Shown here piece after piece: positions 36,896 to 48,200 of a stretch of DNA of 64,000 nucleotides. This DNA comes from Rhynchospora pubera. Lineage: Eukaryota > Streptophyta > Magnoliopsida > Poales > Cyperaceae. Location: the NCBI GenBank assembly GCA_028095005.1, contig CM051459.1, forward strand, positions 15,114,699-15,178,698, written 5' to 3'. Position 1 is the first letter of the stretch. Each line of letters starts with the position of its first letter. The position numbers were made by a program, and so were the translations under genes. The notes below the pieces were generated by a model. The model was not told the DNA's origin, ran no database searches, and saw nothing but the letters and a program-made list of their open reading frames with translations.

Positions 36896-39260
36896 CAGTA
36901 TTCAGCTTGGCTACAGGTGAGAATGTCTCCTGATAATCTACCCCATATGTCTGAGAGTACCCCTTTGCAACTAGCCTAGCTTTATACCTGTCAATTGTTC
37001 CAGTGGGCCCATATTTAACTGTAAATATCCATCTGCAACCTACTGTCTTTCTATCTCTTGGCCTACTCACCAGTTCCCAGGTCTCATTCTTTTCAAGTGC
37101 ATCCATTTCTGTCTTTATTGCATCCATCCATTTGGGATCACTGAGTGCTTCATTCAGATTTCTTGGAATGTGAACTGACGCCAAGGTTCTATCAAATTCT
37201 TTCACAGAATCTGGCATGTGAGACATAGTCATAAAGTTCGCCATTGCATACCTGCCCTCGCCAACCTCATCTGGTCTATACCTCTTAGGAGGTCTGCCTC
37301 TGTTAAACCTGAAAGGTAACTGATAACTAGGATTAGTAGTAACGGGTTTAACATTACTTACTTCTGACTCCAGAGTCTGGTCATGTGGCGAAGTAGGAGA
37401 CTGTATCATTTCTTCATCTTCACTTTCCAAACTTTCTTCAGATGGACCCGAGTTATCCGGTGGGTCCATTTCTAGATTCAAATGCTCACATTCAGTTGAT
37501 CTCGGACCGAGATGGCTCGAACTCGGACCGAGATGGGTCGAACTCGGACCGAGATGATCTAAACTCGGACCGAGAAGGGTTGAACTCGGACCGAGATGAG
37601 TCGAACTCGGACCGAGTTGAACAGGTTCATTTGGGAAAATCTTAGGTTTCGAACCAAAAACATCATTTCTTACTGCATCGAACCAGAGTTCATTGTCTAT
37701 CACACTCTCTCCCTGAGAATGAGTCTGGTTTTTACAGAAATACCCTTCATTTTCAATAAATGTCACATCCATGGTGGTATAGACTTTTCTAGAGGATGGA
37801 TTCATGCACCTATAGCCCTTTTGATGTTGACCATAGCCTATGAACATACATTTTTCAGCACAAGGATCCAACTTTGACCTTTGATGTTTCTGTATATGAA
37901 CATAGGCAATACACCCAAATACCTTTGGTGGAATTGTAAGGACAGAGGGAATTAAGCAGTATTTTGAAAGTACTTGCAAGGGTGTTTGGAAGTCAAGTAC
38001 CACAGAAGGCACCTTATTCATCAAGTAAACTGCTGATGTAACTGCATTATCCCAATAAGAATGAGGTACATTATTTTCTTGCATCATTGCCCTAGTCATT
38101 TCTAGGATTTGCCTATTCTTTTGCTCTGCTATACCATTTTGTTGGGGAGTACCCACACAACTTGTTTCATGTATAATCCCATTGGTGTTAAAAAATTCTC
38201 CTACTGTTTTGTTGACAAATTCACTTCCATTATCACTTCTGAAAATTTTAACATTTCTATCAAACTGGTTCTTTACCATGGTAATGAAAGATTTGATGGC
38301 AAGTGGTACCTCACTTTTATACTTTACCAAATTAATCCATGTCATTCTGGTACAATTGTCAACAAATAACACAAACCATCTGTTACCACCTAGGGATTCA
38401 ACTGAGGAAGGCCCCCATACATCAGAGTGAACCAGGTCAAAAGGAGTGGTTTTGTCATTATCCAAGTTCTTAGCGAAATGGGCTCGATGACTCTTAGATT
38501 TAATACATACCTCACACTCAAAAGATTCGTTCTCAAATCCAGAAAATAAACTTGGATAAAGTTTCTTGAGGTACCCGAATGAAGGATATCTCAAACGTCT
38601 GTGCCACATCCAAATTGAAGACTTCCTACTTGAACTCGAGCCAGCAGATAAGTGAGCTCTTCCAGTAGCTATGTCTTCCAAATGATACAGTCCTCCCTTC
38701 TTAATACCACGACCGATAATCTCCTTTGTCATAAGGTCCTGAAAGAGACAAAATCTGGGATACATGAGTACAACACAGTTCAGTTCTTCACACAATTGAC
38801 CTACAGACAATAGTCTTGATGAAAGAGAAGAAACCAATAAAGTATTTGAAAGAGTTAGAGAAGAGGAAAATTGAACATCTCCAGCCCCCGTGACTGGATA
38901 AACTTCCCCATTTGCATTGACGATCTCAGTCCTCCTTGGATGAGATTCTCTTATCAAGTCGTCCTTATTGTAAGTCATATGATCGGTTGCCCCTGAATCT
39001 ATAATCCAACAATCGTTTAGGTTTTGGATATGAGTCATGGTTTCTGGTACTTTGGTTGTTAGAGATTTGGGGTCGGTTTCGGTGTTAGAATTCAAGGAAG
39101 AAGGATCAACTGCGCAGTAACTCGCGCAAGGAATAAACTCACACAGTAACTCGGTGAGATCTAGTCGAGAAGAACGGGTCTGATTGTGCAGTAATTCGCA
39201 CAACGAGGAATCGACTGTGCAGTAACTCGCACAGGGATACAAAAAACGATAATAACGCAC
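36876..39260 (-). pseudogene. Copia pol fragment: protease, integrase and start of reverse transcriptase
   Basis: A 794-codon frame. Residues 1-80 contain short repeated motifs (PCASYC..VD) and no gag. Protease is at WIIDSGATDHMT (Asp ~88). The GAG-pre-integrase zinc motif is WMWHRRLRYPS..CEVCIKSKSH (~220-262). The integrase DDE residues sit in LVHSDVWG, IFRSDNGSEF and TPQQNGIAEQKNR. A linker holds six 7-residue repeats close to LGPSSTH (encoded by 37501-37616), and the frame ends inside the reverse transcriptase N-terminus after YKARLVAKGYSQTYG. Loss of frame near 36888 disconnects it from the catalytic core. Confidence 0.93.
37501..37616. repeat. 21-bp tandem repeat in Copia pol linker
   Basis: CTCGGACCGAG occurs six times, starting at 37501, 37522, 37543, 37564, 37585 and 37606, a strict 21-bp period. 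The repeats encode LGPSS-type heptapeptides between integrase and reverse transcriptase. The same 11-bp word, also at 21-bp spacing, is found in both LTRs of this element. Confidence 0.95.
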
Positions 39261-39289
39261 AGATCTCAGAACCTATCGCTCTGATACCA

Positions 39290-39651
39290 TGTAAACAAAA
39301 GCAATCACAAAAAAGAACACGAAAATTTTACGTGGTTCGGTACAATATGTACCTACGTCCACGACTCACACACACCACACCTTTTATTTCTTTTCAATAA
39401 TAATGGAGTACAAGAGAGAATTGGGGAAGAAGATAGGTCAGAAAGGAAGAGAAAGGCCCCTCCTTTATAATAGGTAGGCTAATATTTATTTTTATTACAT
39501 TTCCATATATGCATAAATCATAAAAAGGAAATTCAGAAGGTCCAACTCGGACTGAGTTCAGGCCAACTCGGACCGAGCCAAAGGGGTGTGGTTCAACTCG
39601 GTCCGAGTTCAGCCCAACTCGGACCGAGCCAAACGTCTTATTTTCTCCACA
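39290..39651 (-). repeat. Copia 5' LTR
   Basis: 362 bp, partner of the copy at 35274-35635. Its CTCGG.C.GAG words start at 39546, 39567, 39597 and 39618, the same spacing as in the other LTR. The 10-bp spacer between the first two is TTCAGGCCAA here but TTGGCCTGAA, its reverse complement, in the other LTR. Confidence 0.93.
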
Positions 39652-40009
39652 AAAATTACTATATCTGATCCGAATAATATATATTATCTTTAATTTATTG
39701 ATTTATGTAACTAAATAGCAATAGAAATAATATGCGTTGTTTTAAATTTTTTCTTTAATAAACTTGTTCTTTGTTATTGGTCGTTGCAGCATGTTATGTA
39801 ATATTTTCATCATATCAAATCATTCTTTTGGTATTCATATCCATTTTATTTCATTTCAATAAAAGTATCAAAATATGTGAAATCCGGTCCCGTTTATTTT
39901 AAGGCTTGTGATTGGTTAGTCATATATTAAATTTGTTGTAATATGAATACATATGATTATAGTCAAATCAGATATTCAGATTGATGTTCTAGACAAAGTC
40001 ACAAAATCC
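39652..40009. other. AT-rich spacer between Copia and LINE
   Basis: About 360 bp of unique-looking AT-rich DNA between the two retroelements. I see no gene or repeat in it. Confidence 0.5.
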
Positions 40010-40026
40010 ACGAACCCAACTCTTTC

Positions 40027-42397
40027 TTTTTTTTTTGAAAAAGTAACATTTTGGTTATCGGTTTCATTATAGAAACTGCAGTCTTACAAAAACGTAAATC
40101 ACACAGTTAAAAAAGACACACTGAGACTACTACTTATCCCCTCACTCTCATGTTTCATACCCATCATCTCCCACTACTCCCATTACTGTTTTATCCCTTA
40201 CATCACATCTCAAATAACGGAACATAGAGTCAAATACCCATTACAAACAAACCCACTGCCAAGTACAGATTTTATGTTAGAAAACGTCAAACTAAAACTG
40301 TTAAAAAAAAGCCACTTTTCCTTAGGTTAAGTTGTGCTTCATGCTATTTCTCTTCCCCCAGTTTTGGGTGGTTGATAAGAAGTTGCTCAGATGTGCATTT
40401 CCCAAATTGCCCCTCTAAATGTAAGCTCTCCTCCGTCTTCTCTGTCGGCCAGATTCATCACCTCCCCTGGAAGTAGCATCTGAATAGGTATCTCATCCCA
40501 TGCGTGTGGCAGCCATTTGAACACCATGTTTCTCTCAGCATGTTTGATTGTACCTGTCCAATATTCAACTAGACTATTAATCATCACAAGTATATTTCGC
40601 ATACTTTTCATAGAAACATTTTGAAAAATAATGTGATTTCTGTGAGTCCACATTGTCCAACAAAAGGCACTAAAAACTAAAAGAAAAGCATGTTTATCAT
40701 CTTTTGACAAAGTGTAAGCAAAGTCAAGAATGTCATTGATGCTATTCCATTGAGTATAGTAAGATTGGGCTTTCCCAAGCCAAAACCAGATATTTTGTGC
40801 ATAAGAGCATTGCAAAAAGAGGTGGTCTGCAGATTCTTGGTCCTGACAAAAGCAACAAGTATCATCCCCTTGCCAGCCTCTTCTCAAGAGGTTATTTTTT
40901 GTAAGAATTTTATTTTTTTCCAAGAGCCACATGAAAATTTGAATTTTGTGAGGTACATGGGTCTCCCACCAAGTCAAAGTATGTAAAGGAGTTATGCCCC
41001 CATAAGAAAGAAAGGTATAGGCAGATTTTGTGCTAAATTGTCCAGAATCATTCCATCTCCATAAAATTTTATCTTCTTTGTCAGTTAACTGAGTTTTGAG
41101 AATTCTATCAAGCAACTCATTCCACTCCTGTAAAATTCTGCCTGTTAGTACTCTCCTAAAAGTGAGATTAGTGCCATTAGATCTCACCACTTCATGCACT
41201 GAGCAATCAGTAGTTTTGCAAATTTTATAAAGATCATTGTACTGGGTTGCCAAAGAACACTCATCCAACCAGATATGATGCCAAAAGGAAATAGATTGGC
41301 CATCTCCCAGTTGGTGTTTGCTAGAGACTTCTCCAATTGCATTTATTTTTTGAATGTTTGACCAAAAGAAAGATTTTTTCCCTCCCTGGTTAGACCCTTG
41401 GTATTTTTTTCTAACCATTTTTTTCCAAAGGGAGGTGCAGTTGTTATCATGCAATTTAAACCACCATTTCAACAGAAAAGCAACATTCATATGCTGAAGA
41501 TTCAGCACCCCCAAGCCCCCATTGGTTTTTTTACTACAAACTCTTTGCCAATTAACTAAATAAATTTTCTTTCTAGGGCCTGCATTACCCTGCCAAAGGA
41601 ATCTCTTCCTTATTGTATCTATTGCATTTCCAACTTTCTGTGGCATCCTATAAAGAGAGAGAGTATATAAAGGAATTGAGCTCAAAACTGAATTTAAAAG
41701 GGTTAGCCTCCCTCCTATAGATAAAAGTGATCCTTTCCAACTTTGTAATCTACCTGACATTTTATCTACTAGCATGTCCCAATCTTTGGCAAGTAGTTTC
41801 TTGTAATGTAGAGGAATTCCTAAGTAATCTAAAGGGAAAGACCCTACTTTGCATCTAAAAATACTAGCTAGACCAATAGCTTCATCATGAGAAATATTAA
41901 TGGGGATCAATTCAGTTTTTTGAAAATTAATATTAACACCTGACAAAGCTTCAAAACCTATCATAACCCAGAACACACGCTCTATATTTTTATCATTTGC
42001 TTCTAAGAATAGGATAGTGTCATCAGCATAGTGAATATTGATAATTACTTTTCCTTCTATGATTGAAGGTCCTATACCCTTAATGCTATCGTTCAACCTG
42101 CCTTTATTAAAAATTCTGGAAAGGGAATCAGCTACAATATCAAAGAGGAAAGGAGATAAAGGGTCTCCTTGTCGCAGGCCTCTTTTACAAGGAAAATTTA
42201 TTGTCATACAGTCATTAATATTAATGCAAGTAAGGGCACTGTTACAGAGCAATTTGATCCAACTAATCCATTTTTCACCAAAGCCTCTAAGCTTAAGAAT
42301 ATCAAATAAATGACTCCAATTAACCCTATCATATGCTTTTTCAAAATCTATTTTAATGACTACTCCTTTTTGATGACTATGCTTACAAGAATGAATA
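40027..42397 (-). mobile_element. 5'-truncated LINE (non-LTR retrotransposon)
   Basis: A 2371-bp insertion flanked by a perfect 17-bp target duplication ACGAACCCAACTCTTTC (40010-40026 and 42398-42414). The plus strand begins with a T-run right after the left duplication, which is the poly(A) tail of a minus-strand element. The 5' end is truncated within the reverse transcriptase domain, the usual outcome of incomplete target-primed reverse transcription. It has about 360 bp of 3' UTR. Confidence 0.95.
40387..42396 (-). pseudogene. LINE reverse transcriptase, C-terminal part
   Basis: The reading frame is open from the truncation point to the stop at 40387, about 670 codons, with no internal ATG needed near its start; it simply lacks its N-terminus. 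Motifs in order: VVIKIDFEKAYDRVNW (motif A), KRGLRQGDPLSPFLFDIV (motif B), INIHYADDTILFLEA (catalytic motif C), NINFQKTEL, and DYLGIPLHYKK. The C-terminal zf-RVT domain reads WWETHVPHKIQIFMWLLEKN...CCFCQDQESADHLFLQC. The endonuclease domain and ORF1 are missing. The uninterrupted frame suggests a fairly recent insertion. Confidence 0.93.
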
Positions 42398-42435
42398 ACG
42401 AACCCAACTCTTTCATCCCTACTTCCGAGAAGAAA

Positions 42436-42634
42436 GTTTAGAATTTGCTTTTCACTTTGTTTTCTGATTTTAAGTGTACTTCGTACCGTTGTCGTTTCTA
42501 TTAGGAAGTTGTTGTTTTATTTTATTTTATTTTTTTTAAGGCACCAGGTCGTCTGAGGTCTTTGTAATGTTGTTATGTAACTCGTTGATTTTAATGAATA
42601 GTTTGCCTACTGGCCACAATAAAAAAAAAAAAAA
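42436..42634 (+). mobile_element. short poly(A) retroposon
   Basis: A 199-bp insertion ending in CAATAAAAAAAAAAAAAA on the plus strand and flanked by the 15-bp duplication ACTTCCGAGAAGAAA (42421-42435 and 42635-42649). The poly(A) end and target duplication indicate retroposition. The body resembles the extreme 3' end of a LINE (a tail like TTTAATGAATAGTTTGCC) rather than a tRNA-derived SINE, as I see no A/B box promoter. Identity of the parent is unresolved. Confidence 0.75.
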
Positions 42635-42649
42635 ACTTCCGAGAAGAAA

Positions 42650-43325
42650 AAGGTTAGGGAAAACTAGACGCGGAGTCTACGTGATGAAGTGTTTTTAAGT
42701 TTGAATTTAAAAATTGGATAATATACGAAGGATTTTGTGTGGTTTGCCGTTTGTTTAAGTTGTAGAGCTCGTCGAAATTTTTTTCAATAATCTTTTAATC
42801 ATTTTAAACAGAGTCCTTATGAGAAAGTTATTTCCGTTGTAATATAAATTTGTATTTCATACTTATATATGGTTTTATATAGCACCAAATCCGAATAAAG
42901 TGCTCTTACAAAGCACTTTTCACGCTACAAGTACATGCTATCCGGACGATATTTTATGGTGTCCTTTTGTTCATATTATCATTTCAGATTTAAATCGCAG
43001 GATCTACTTTTCTGATCAGATTATCCGATCTAAATGAATATAATAAATTGGTTTCAGGAGCAATGAACTGTTCACCCTTAAAATAATATATCTCTATGTC
43101 GTTCGAATGTGTTTTAGACTTTTAGTAGAACAGTTCAAACTGAAAAAGGCAATAACCTGCTGAACTAAAAACAATCGAGGATACACGCTCCTTTTATGGC
43201 ATCACGCCATCACCTCCTAGTGGACCAACAAGTGGCCCATACTAGTGTTGTTTAGATGTCTTTTGCGTAGGTCTCGTAGCTCACTGTTCTCAAATCTCAA
43301 CGGACGGATAATAGTAAAAAGGGGT
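42650..43325. other. intergenic region
   Basis: About 680 bp without a supported gene or element between the poly(A) retroposon and the MULE-like element. Composition is AT-rich and no tandem structure is seen. Confidence 0.5.
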
Positions 43326-43335
43326 ATAAATGTAT

Positions 43336-44533
43336 GAGGAGTGATAACCATCATTTACAAAAAAAAACATCCATGTCATCCAATGATTTTTCCGCGCACT
43401 TTTTTTCTCCGCGAGCGCTCTCTCTCCGCGCGTTCCCACGCGTCCTCCCTTTCCGTTCCCTTCCCCCTCTTCTCTCAATCTCCACTCGCATCTCTTTCCA
43501 TTTCCCTAGTATGCCCTCTCCTCTCCCTCTTCGCGTTTTTTTCTCCTCCGTGCAACTCTCCTCTTTCTAATCTCCTCCGTATACATTTTCTCTTTCTAAT
43601 TTTCTTCCACCACTTGAATTTGCTAGTTTTTTTTTTAAGATGAACATTTATAATAACAAAATGAACACTTACAACAACAAAATGAATAACAAATATTGGT
43701 TAAATAAAGAAACAAAATAAACATATACAAACAAGAAATTGAACAGATATAACGATTAATTGAACGGATATAACAAATAAATTGAATATATATAACAAAC
43801 AATGTAGACTCATACAAAAAGTAAAAGTGAATAAATAAACTGAACATATATAACAACTAAATTGAACTGATATAACAAACAAATTGAACAGATATAACAA
43901 ACAAATTGGACTCATACAAAAAATTAAAACTGAAGATAAATTGAACAGTTAAAACAAATAAACTGAACAGAAATGAAAAATAAATTGAACAGTTATAACA
44001 AATAAATTGAATATATGTCACAAACATGCTAACTCGTATAAAAAATAAATAGTGAACATAAATTGAACATATATAACAAATAAATTGAACAGATACAATA
44101 AACAAATTGAACAGATATAACAAACAAATTGGACTCCTACAAAAAATTAAAACTAAAGATAAATTGAACAGATGTACAAATAAAATGAACATATGTTAAA
44201 AATAAATTGAACATATATTACAAGCATTATATACTCCTTTGTTACAAAAAACTGAACACTTATGTATATTAAATAATTTTTTATTATAACTCACTGTATA
44301 AAAAACAAGATTATTTAGAAAAAAGAAAAATGAAAAAAATGAAAAAAAAAACGAGAAAAGAAACAGAGAGAATAAAGGAGGAGAGGAGATGAGGGAGAGA
44401 GGTCAGAGAAAGAAAGGAGACGTCGAAGGAAAGGAGGAGAAGATGCTCAGAGGAGGGAGCAGAGGTAGACGCGGAAAATGCGGGAAAAAAAAAGGAAGGA
44501 GGGAGAGGAGGGGAGGGGTAGATGCGGAAGAAA

Positions 44534-44569
<36 letters not shown>

Positions 44570-44625
44570 CGCGCTACTGTGGATGACTTGGATGGCGTTG
44601 GGTTGGATGGTAAGTAATAATTACC
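43336..44625. mobile_element. Mutator-like non-autonomous element with large internal minisatellite
   Basis: A 1290-bp segment flanked by a perfect 10-bp direct repeat ATAAATGTAT (43326-43335 and 44626-44635). The ends form a diverged inverted repeat: both strands read inward through CATCCANGTCATCCA and then a CGCGC block. The left arm is pyrimidine-rich (to about 43620) and the right arm purine-rich (from about 44370, including a GA microsatellite at 44535-44566). The core is an AT-rich minisatellite. There is no transposase. Architecture is the same as at 9730-10514, although the sequence is different. Confidence 0.6.
43640..44270. repeat. ~22-bp AT-rich minisatellite
   Basis: Roughly 25 or more imperfect units close to AAATTGAACAGATATAACAA. 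A higher-order period of about 220 bp is visible: the phrase GGACTCNTACAAAAAATTAA recurs at about 43911 and 44132 and is followed each time by a near-identical AAANCTNAAGATAAATTGAA block. Minus-strand reading frames through the array look like hydrophobic proteins but are products of the repeat. Confidence 0.85.
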
Positions 44626-44635
44626 ATAAATGTAT

Positions 44636-45204
44636 TGTTCAATTATAATGTTCATTACAATATAATTAGTTTGATAAGATAATTATTGATATTTCTATTA
44701 GAATGATGCAATAAACTCATCCGAACCAAGTGACAGAGAAAAACTAACATGCACAAATGATCAGCTCAATTTCATGATGAACAAATCCGGATTTTGATAC
44801 GACTCATGCCAAAATAATACAAACCAGCATGACCATCTTCCCAAAAACGGCAAAGCATTGCCATTTGCCAAGAACCTAAAATAATTTTCTGGATAAAATT
44901 TTTACTTCCTAAACATCAAGATAGCAAAAATCTACCCTAAAAAAAATGAAATGCAGTTCGTATTCTCCCTGGCCGGCAATGCTCATGTGCTATTAAATTC
45001 TCTCTCAAACTATAGAGAAGAGACGGAGAAAATATTACACTACCTGATAAAATGGAGATACAAATAAACATTACTACATTTTTTTTTTTTTTTTTTTTTT
45101 TTTTTGCAAATTTTGCTTCCTAGAGAATATTTTCTACATTCTAATCACAGGGAAGGATGCAACAAAAAGTTAAAACCTTCCCCAACAAAACTTGGTATTT
45201 TTAT
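44636..45204. other. 3' flank of the PMT-like gene
   Basis: About 570 bp between the MULE-like element and the stop codon of the minus-strand methyltransferase gene. It includes a T-run of about 27 at 45079-45105. The 3' UTR of the gene is presumably here. No other feature is supported. Confidence 0.5.
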
Positions 45205-48200
45205 CTACAAGATAGAATCACCACCCGTGCCAACCCAATACTCCTTAACACAAATCAAAATCTTCTCTGGCACCAGGGGGCCATCTTCATGGTCAAGCAT
45301 TTTTGTCTTCCATCTCATGCCACTGACAATTTTTCTGACCTGGTTTAGGAGATCAGCATGGTCCCTGAGTATCACTGCTCCTTCCGGCCGCAAGATGCGG
45401 TCCATTTCCAACAGGATGTCTTCCATCTCGCACCTGATTATTTTGAACAATAAATTCACAATATTATTTAAGGAAGAGAAAATATAAATGCAGATGATTC
45501 TCATTAGTCATTACCACACATACCATTTTATACAGACTACACCTTTTGCATACTTTCTATGATTATGTATAAGGTATACAGCATTTGTATACAGTAATAA
45601 ACCCTGGTAAGAATTATCAGATCTCCTGTGGGTGATCACAATCAGATTCCAACTTAACATTAATTAGAGAAAAAGGTAATGTTGTTATTCTTTGTTTTTT
45701 TTTTTCTGCTTTACTAGGACCCTCATGCCAATATCGAAAGCTTTAAACAGATAGAGAAGGTTACTTATGTTGATATAAGCTGAACAGCCCACTTCCATGT
45801 ATCAAATCGTACGTCCTTGGATAAGTAGAGAAGGCCTCGCACCTAAGAAAAATCAATGAAGGTTAGCTCTGCACATGGTCTAATGGTGAAAAAATGATAT
45901 TACAGACATAGAAAAACAATTTCAACTTGGGCCGACAAACCATAGTCCTATGTAAAATATGGAAATAAATATCACCTATATATCCTACTTTCTACTCTAC
46001 TAATTTTGATATTTCACAAAGTACCTAACCTATCTCTCTCATGTTGTCAACTACAACGTCTGCAAGTAAATTAATTAAGGTTCTCAACCAGAATATTAGC
46101 CAAACATTTGAGCAACATAACAACAAAAGTAACAAAAGATAATCATTTCCAGTCATGTACAGTGTACGCACCAGAATGGCATGAAAATTAATAAAAGAAG
46201 AAGAAAAGAAAGAGAACAAATTAAACTAACCAATCATGATATATGCCGATCAGACCTCGTTCATATATAACACCTAGAGTATTCCTTTCTGATGCAATGG
46301 GGACCACATTCATGACCCACAAATTAGGAGAATGAATAGCAGCAGCAAAGCTTCCCAGACCTGCATTCATGTCCATTATGTTATGGTAACGACCCGACCC
46401 AATAAGTTTGTTTATCCTCCTATAAGCGTTCACATGCTTTCTCCAAAGCATAGAATCCTTTTGGTATGATTCAAGTGTGACGCCTTGGACTTGGCCCAGA
46501 GAAACCCTTGGTGGAACTGCAAACAGTCTATCTGGAAAAGGCTCTAGTTGTCTGGTTTCTTCTTCTGAGTATGGAGTTATGCATGCTTCCATTTTCTTAT
46601 ACCTGAAGAAAAATAAACACTGAATATTAGAGAACAGATAAAATGTTGCAATGAGCAAAACCGAATTTTAGATGCTCAATTACTAATTCTCAAGGATTGC
46701 AATTTCAACAAGTAAGGGAAATTTCATGGCAATGGTGGAAACGTCATAACGCCATGCTATCGCCAACAAACAAAAGGTAAAAGCAAAATGTACAAAATGA
46801 AAAGTACTGCACAAAAAACTACCCTTATTCCTATTTCTTTTTAATACAAGGAGAAAGAGGACATTTTAAATATTGTTGTTGAGATTTTGTAGCCAACGAA
46901 TACAAGTGTACAGAAGTATATAGCTTTATTAAAGCTAATTCAACGTCTCCAGAAATGCACGTGATTTGTTGAGGCTTTAAGAACCTAATTTGAAATGTTT
47001 TTTTTTTTAAAGAAAAAACGCATACCAGACATTGTCAGAATCAGAAGATGCACACATCCAGATAGATTTATCTTTCCTTCTATTGCATTCACTAGAACTA
47101 GCTATTTTCTGCCAAATTATAATATCACCCTTCTCATACTTCTTCTCCCAGCACAACAACTCAGCAAGGCTCTGGATCCTTCTAAACTCCTCCTCCAGTT
47201 CTTCTCTTGGTCTCTTCCATGCTTGGTAATTTTGTCTCCAATTAACAGGACGTCCCGAAAGGATCCAGTATCCCCCTGGTCTCAAAACCCGATCCACTTC
47301 CATCATGTACACCCCCTCTGTATGAAGAATAGTTCATATTAATTGATTTAAATTAAAGCCAGTTACAAAAAGTGCCCTAAATTCAGGCCTAGTGCCATTA
47401 GCTTTGCACTGTATTACCAGACCCAGTACAGCATAGTACTGGACATCCCAATAGGAGAAACCAGCAGAAAGGAGTATAACTAACTGGTTGAATATTATGA
47501 AAATATAAAATAGGAGTACAGCTTTGCACTGTATTACCAGACCCAGTACAGCATAGTACTGGACATCCCAATAGGAGAAACCAGTAGAAAGGAGTATAAC
47601 TAACTGGTTAAATATTATGAAAATATAAAATAGGAGTACTGATGCTCTGCAGTTATATCTGTATCATACAAGTACAGCTCTAGAAACCAGCAAAGCTTAG
47701 ATGCTGAAACACCAAGTAACCAAGCTAAGCAGCCATTGCAAAATGATAGGTCAGTACATTATCCAATTAATACCAAAATTACCTTTTAGCCATGACCGTG
47801 AAAAAAAAACAAAGGATCTCGAGTATAGGATGCCTGTTACCCTTTACTTATACCACTTACCATTTAATGTCCAGGGTACGAGACAGTGAGAACAATGTGC
47901 CATGTCAAAGGACCGAGATGGATAAGGCAGCTTCATGGTACCGAGTACACCAATTACAGCTGGTACGCCCCTCTCCAGTGCAAATTGCACCTGGGCTTCG
48001 TGAGAGTCACGTGGTGCAAATGACATGGTCAATACATTTTTCATCAAGAGGTAAGCCCCAAAACTAGCGACCTATCCAAGACAAAATTAATAATGAGCAC
48101 GAGTAAAACTATTCTGCTTCAATACAAGATAAAATTGTATGTCCTCTCCTGGTACAATGCCCTTCATAAGTTTGCTTACATATTACAAATACCCTAACTG

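Larger units (their letters stand above)
35274..39651 (-). mobile_element. Ty1/Copia LTR retrotransposon, gag-less and pol-broken
   Basis: A 4378-bp element with two 362-bp LTRs (TG...CA on the plus strand) and an internal region of 3654 bp. On the minus strand a primer-binding site TGGTATCAGAGCG, complementary to initiator tRNA-Met, abuts the 5' LTR (39277-39289), and a purine tract AAGGGGGAG precedes the 3' LTR (about 35636-35644). The domain order protease, integrase, reverse transcriptase, RNase H identifies Copia. There is no gag or CCHC knuckle, and pol is interrupted twice. Flanking A-runs hide the target duplication (AAAA at best). Confidence 0.93.

Noticed and set aside
37442..37645. 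Plus-strand frame with SDRDGSN repeats
   Set aside because: Antisense shadow of the 21-bp repeat in the Copia pol linker.
43635..44192. Three overlapping minus-strand frames resembling hydrophobic repeat proteins (VQFICYI-type repeats)
   Set aside because: They run through the AT-rich 22-bp minisatellite, change frame with it and have no start context or homologue; the repeat DNA explains them.
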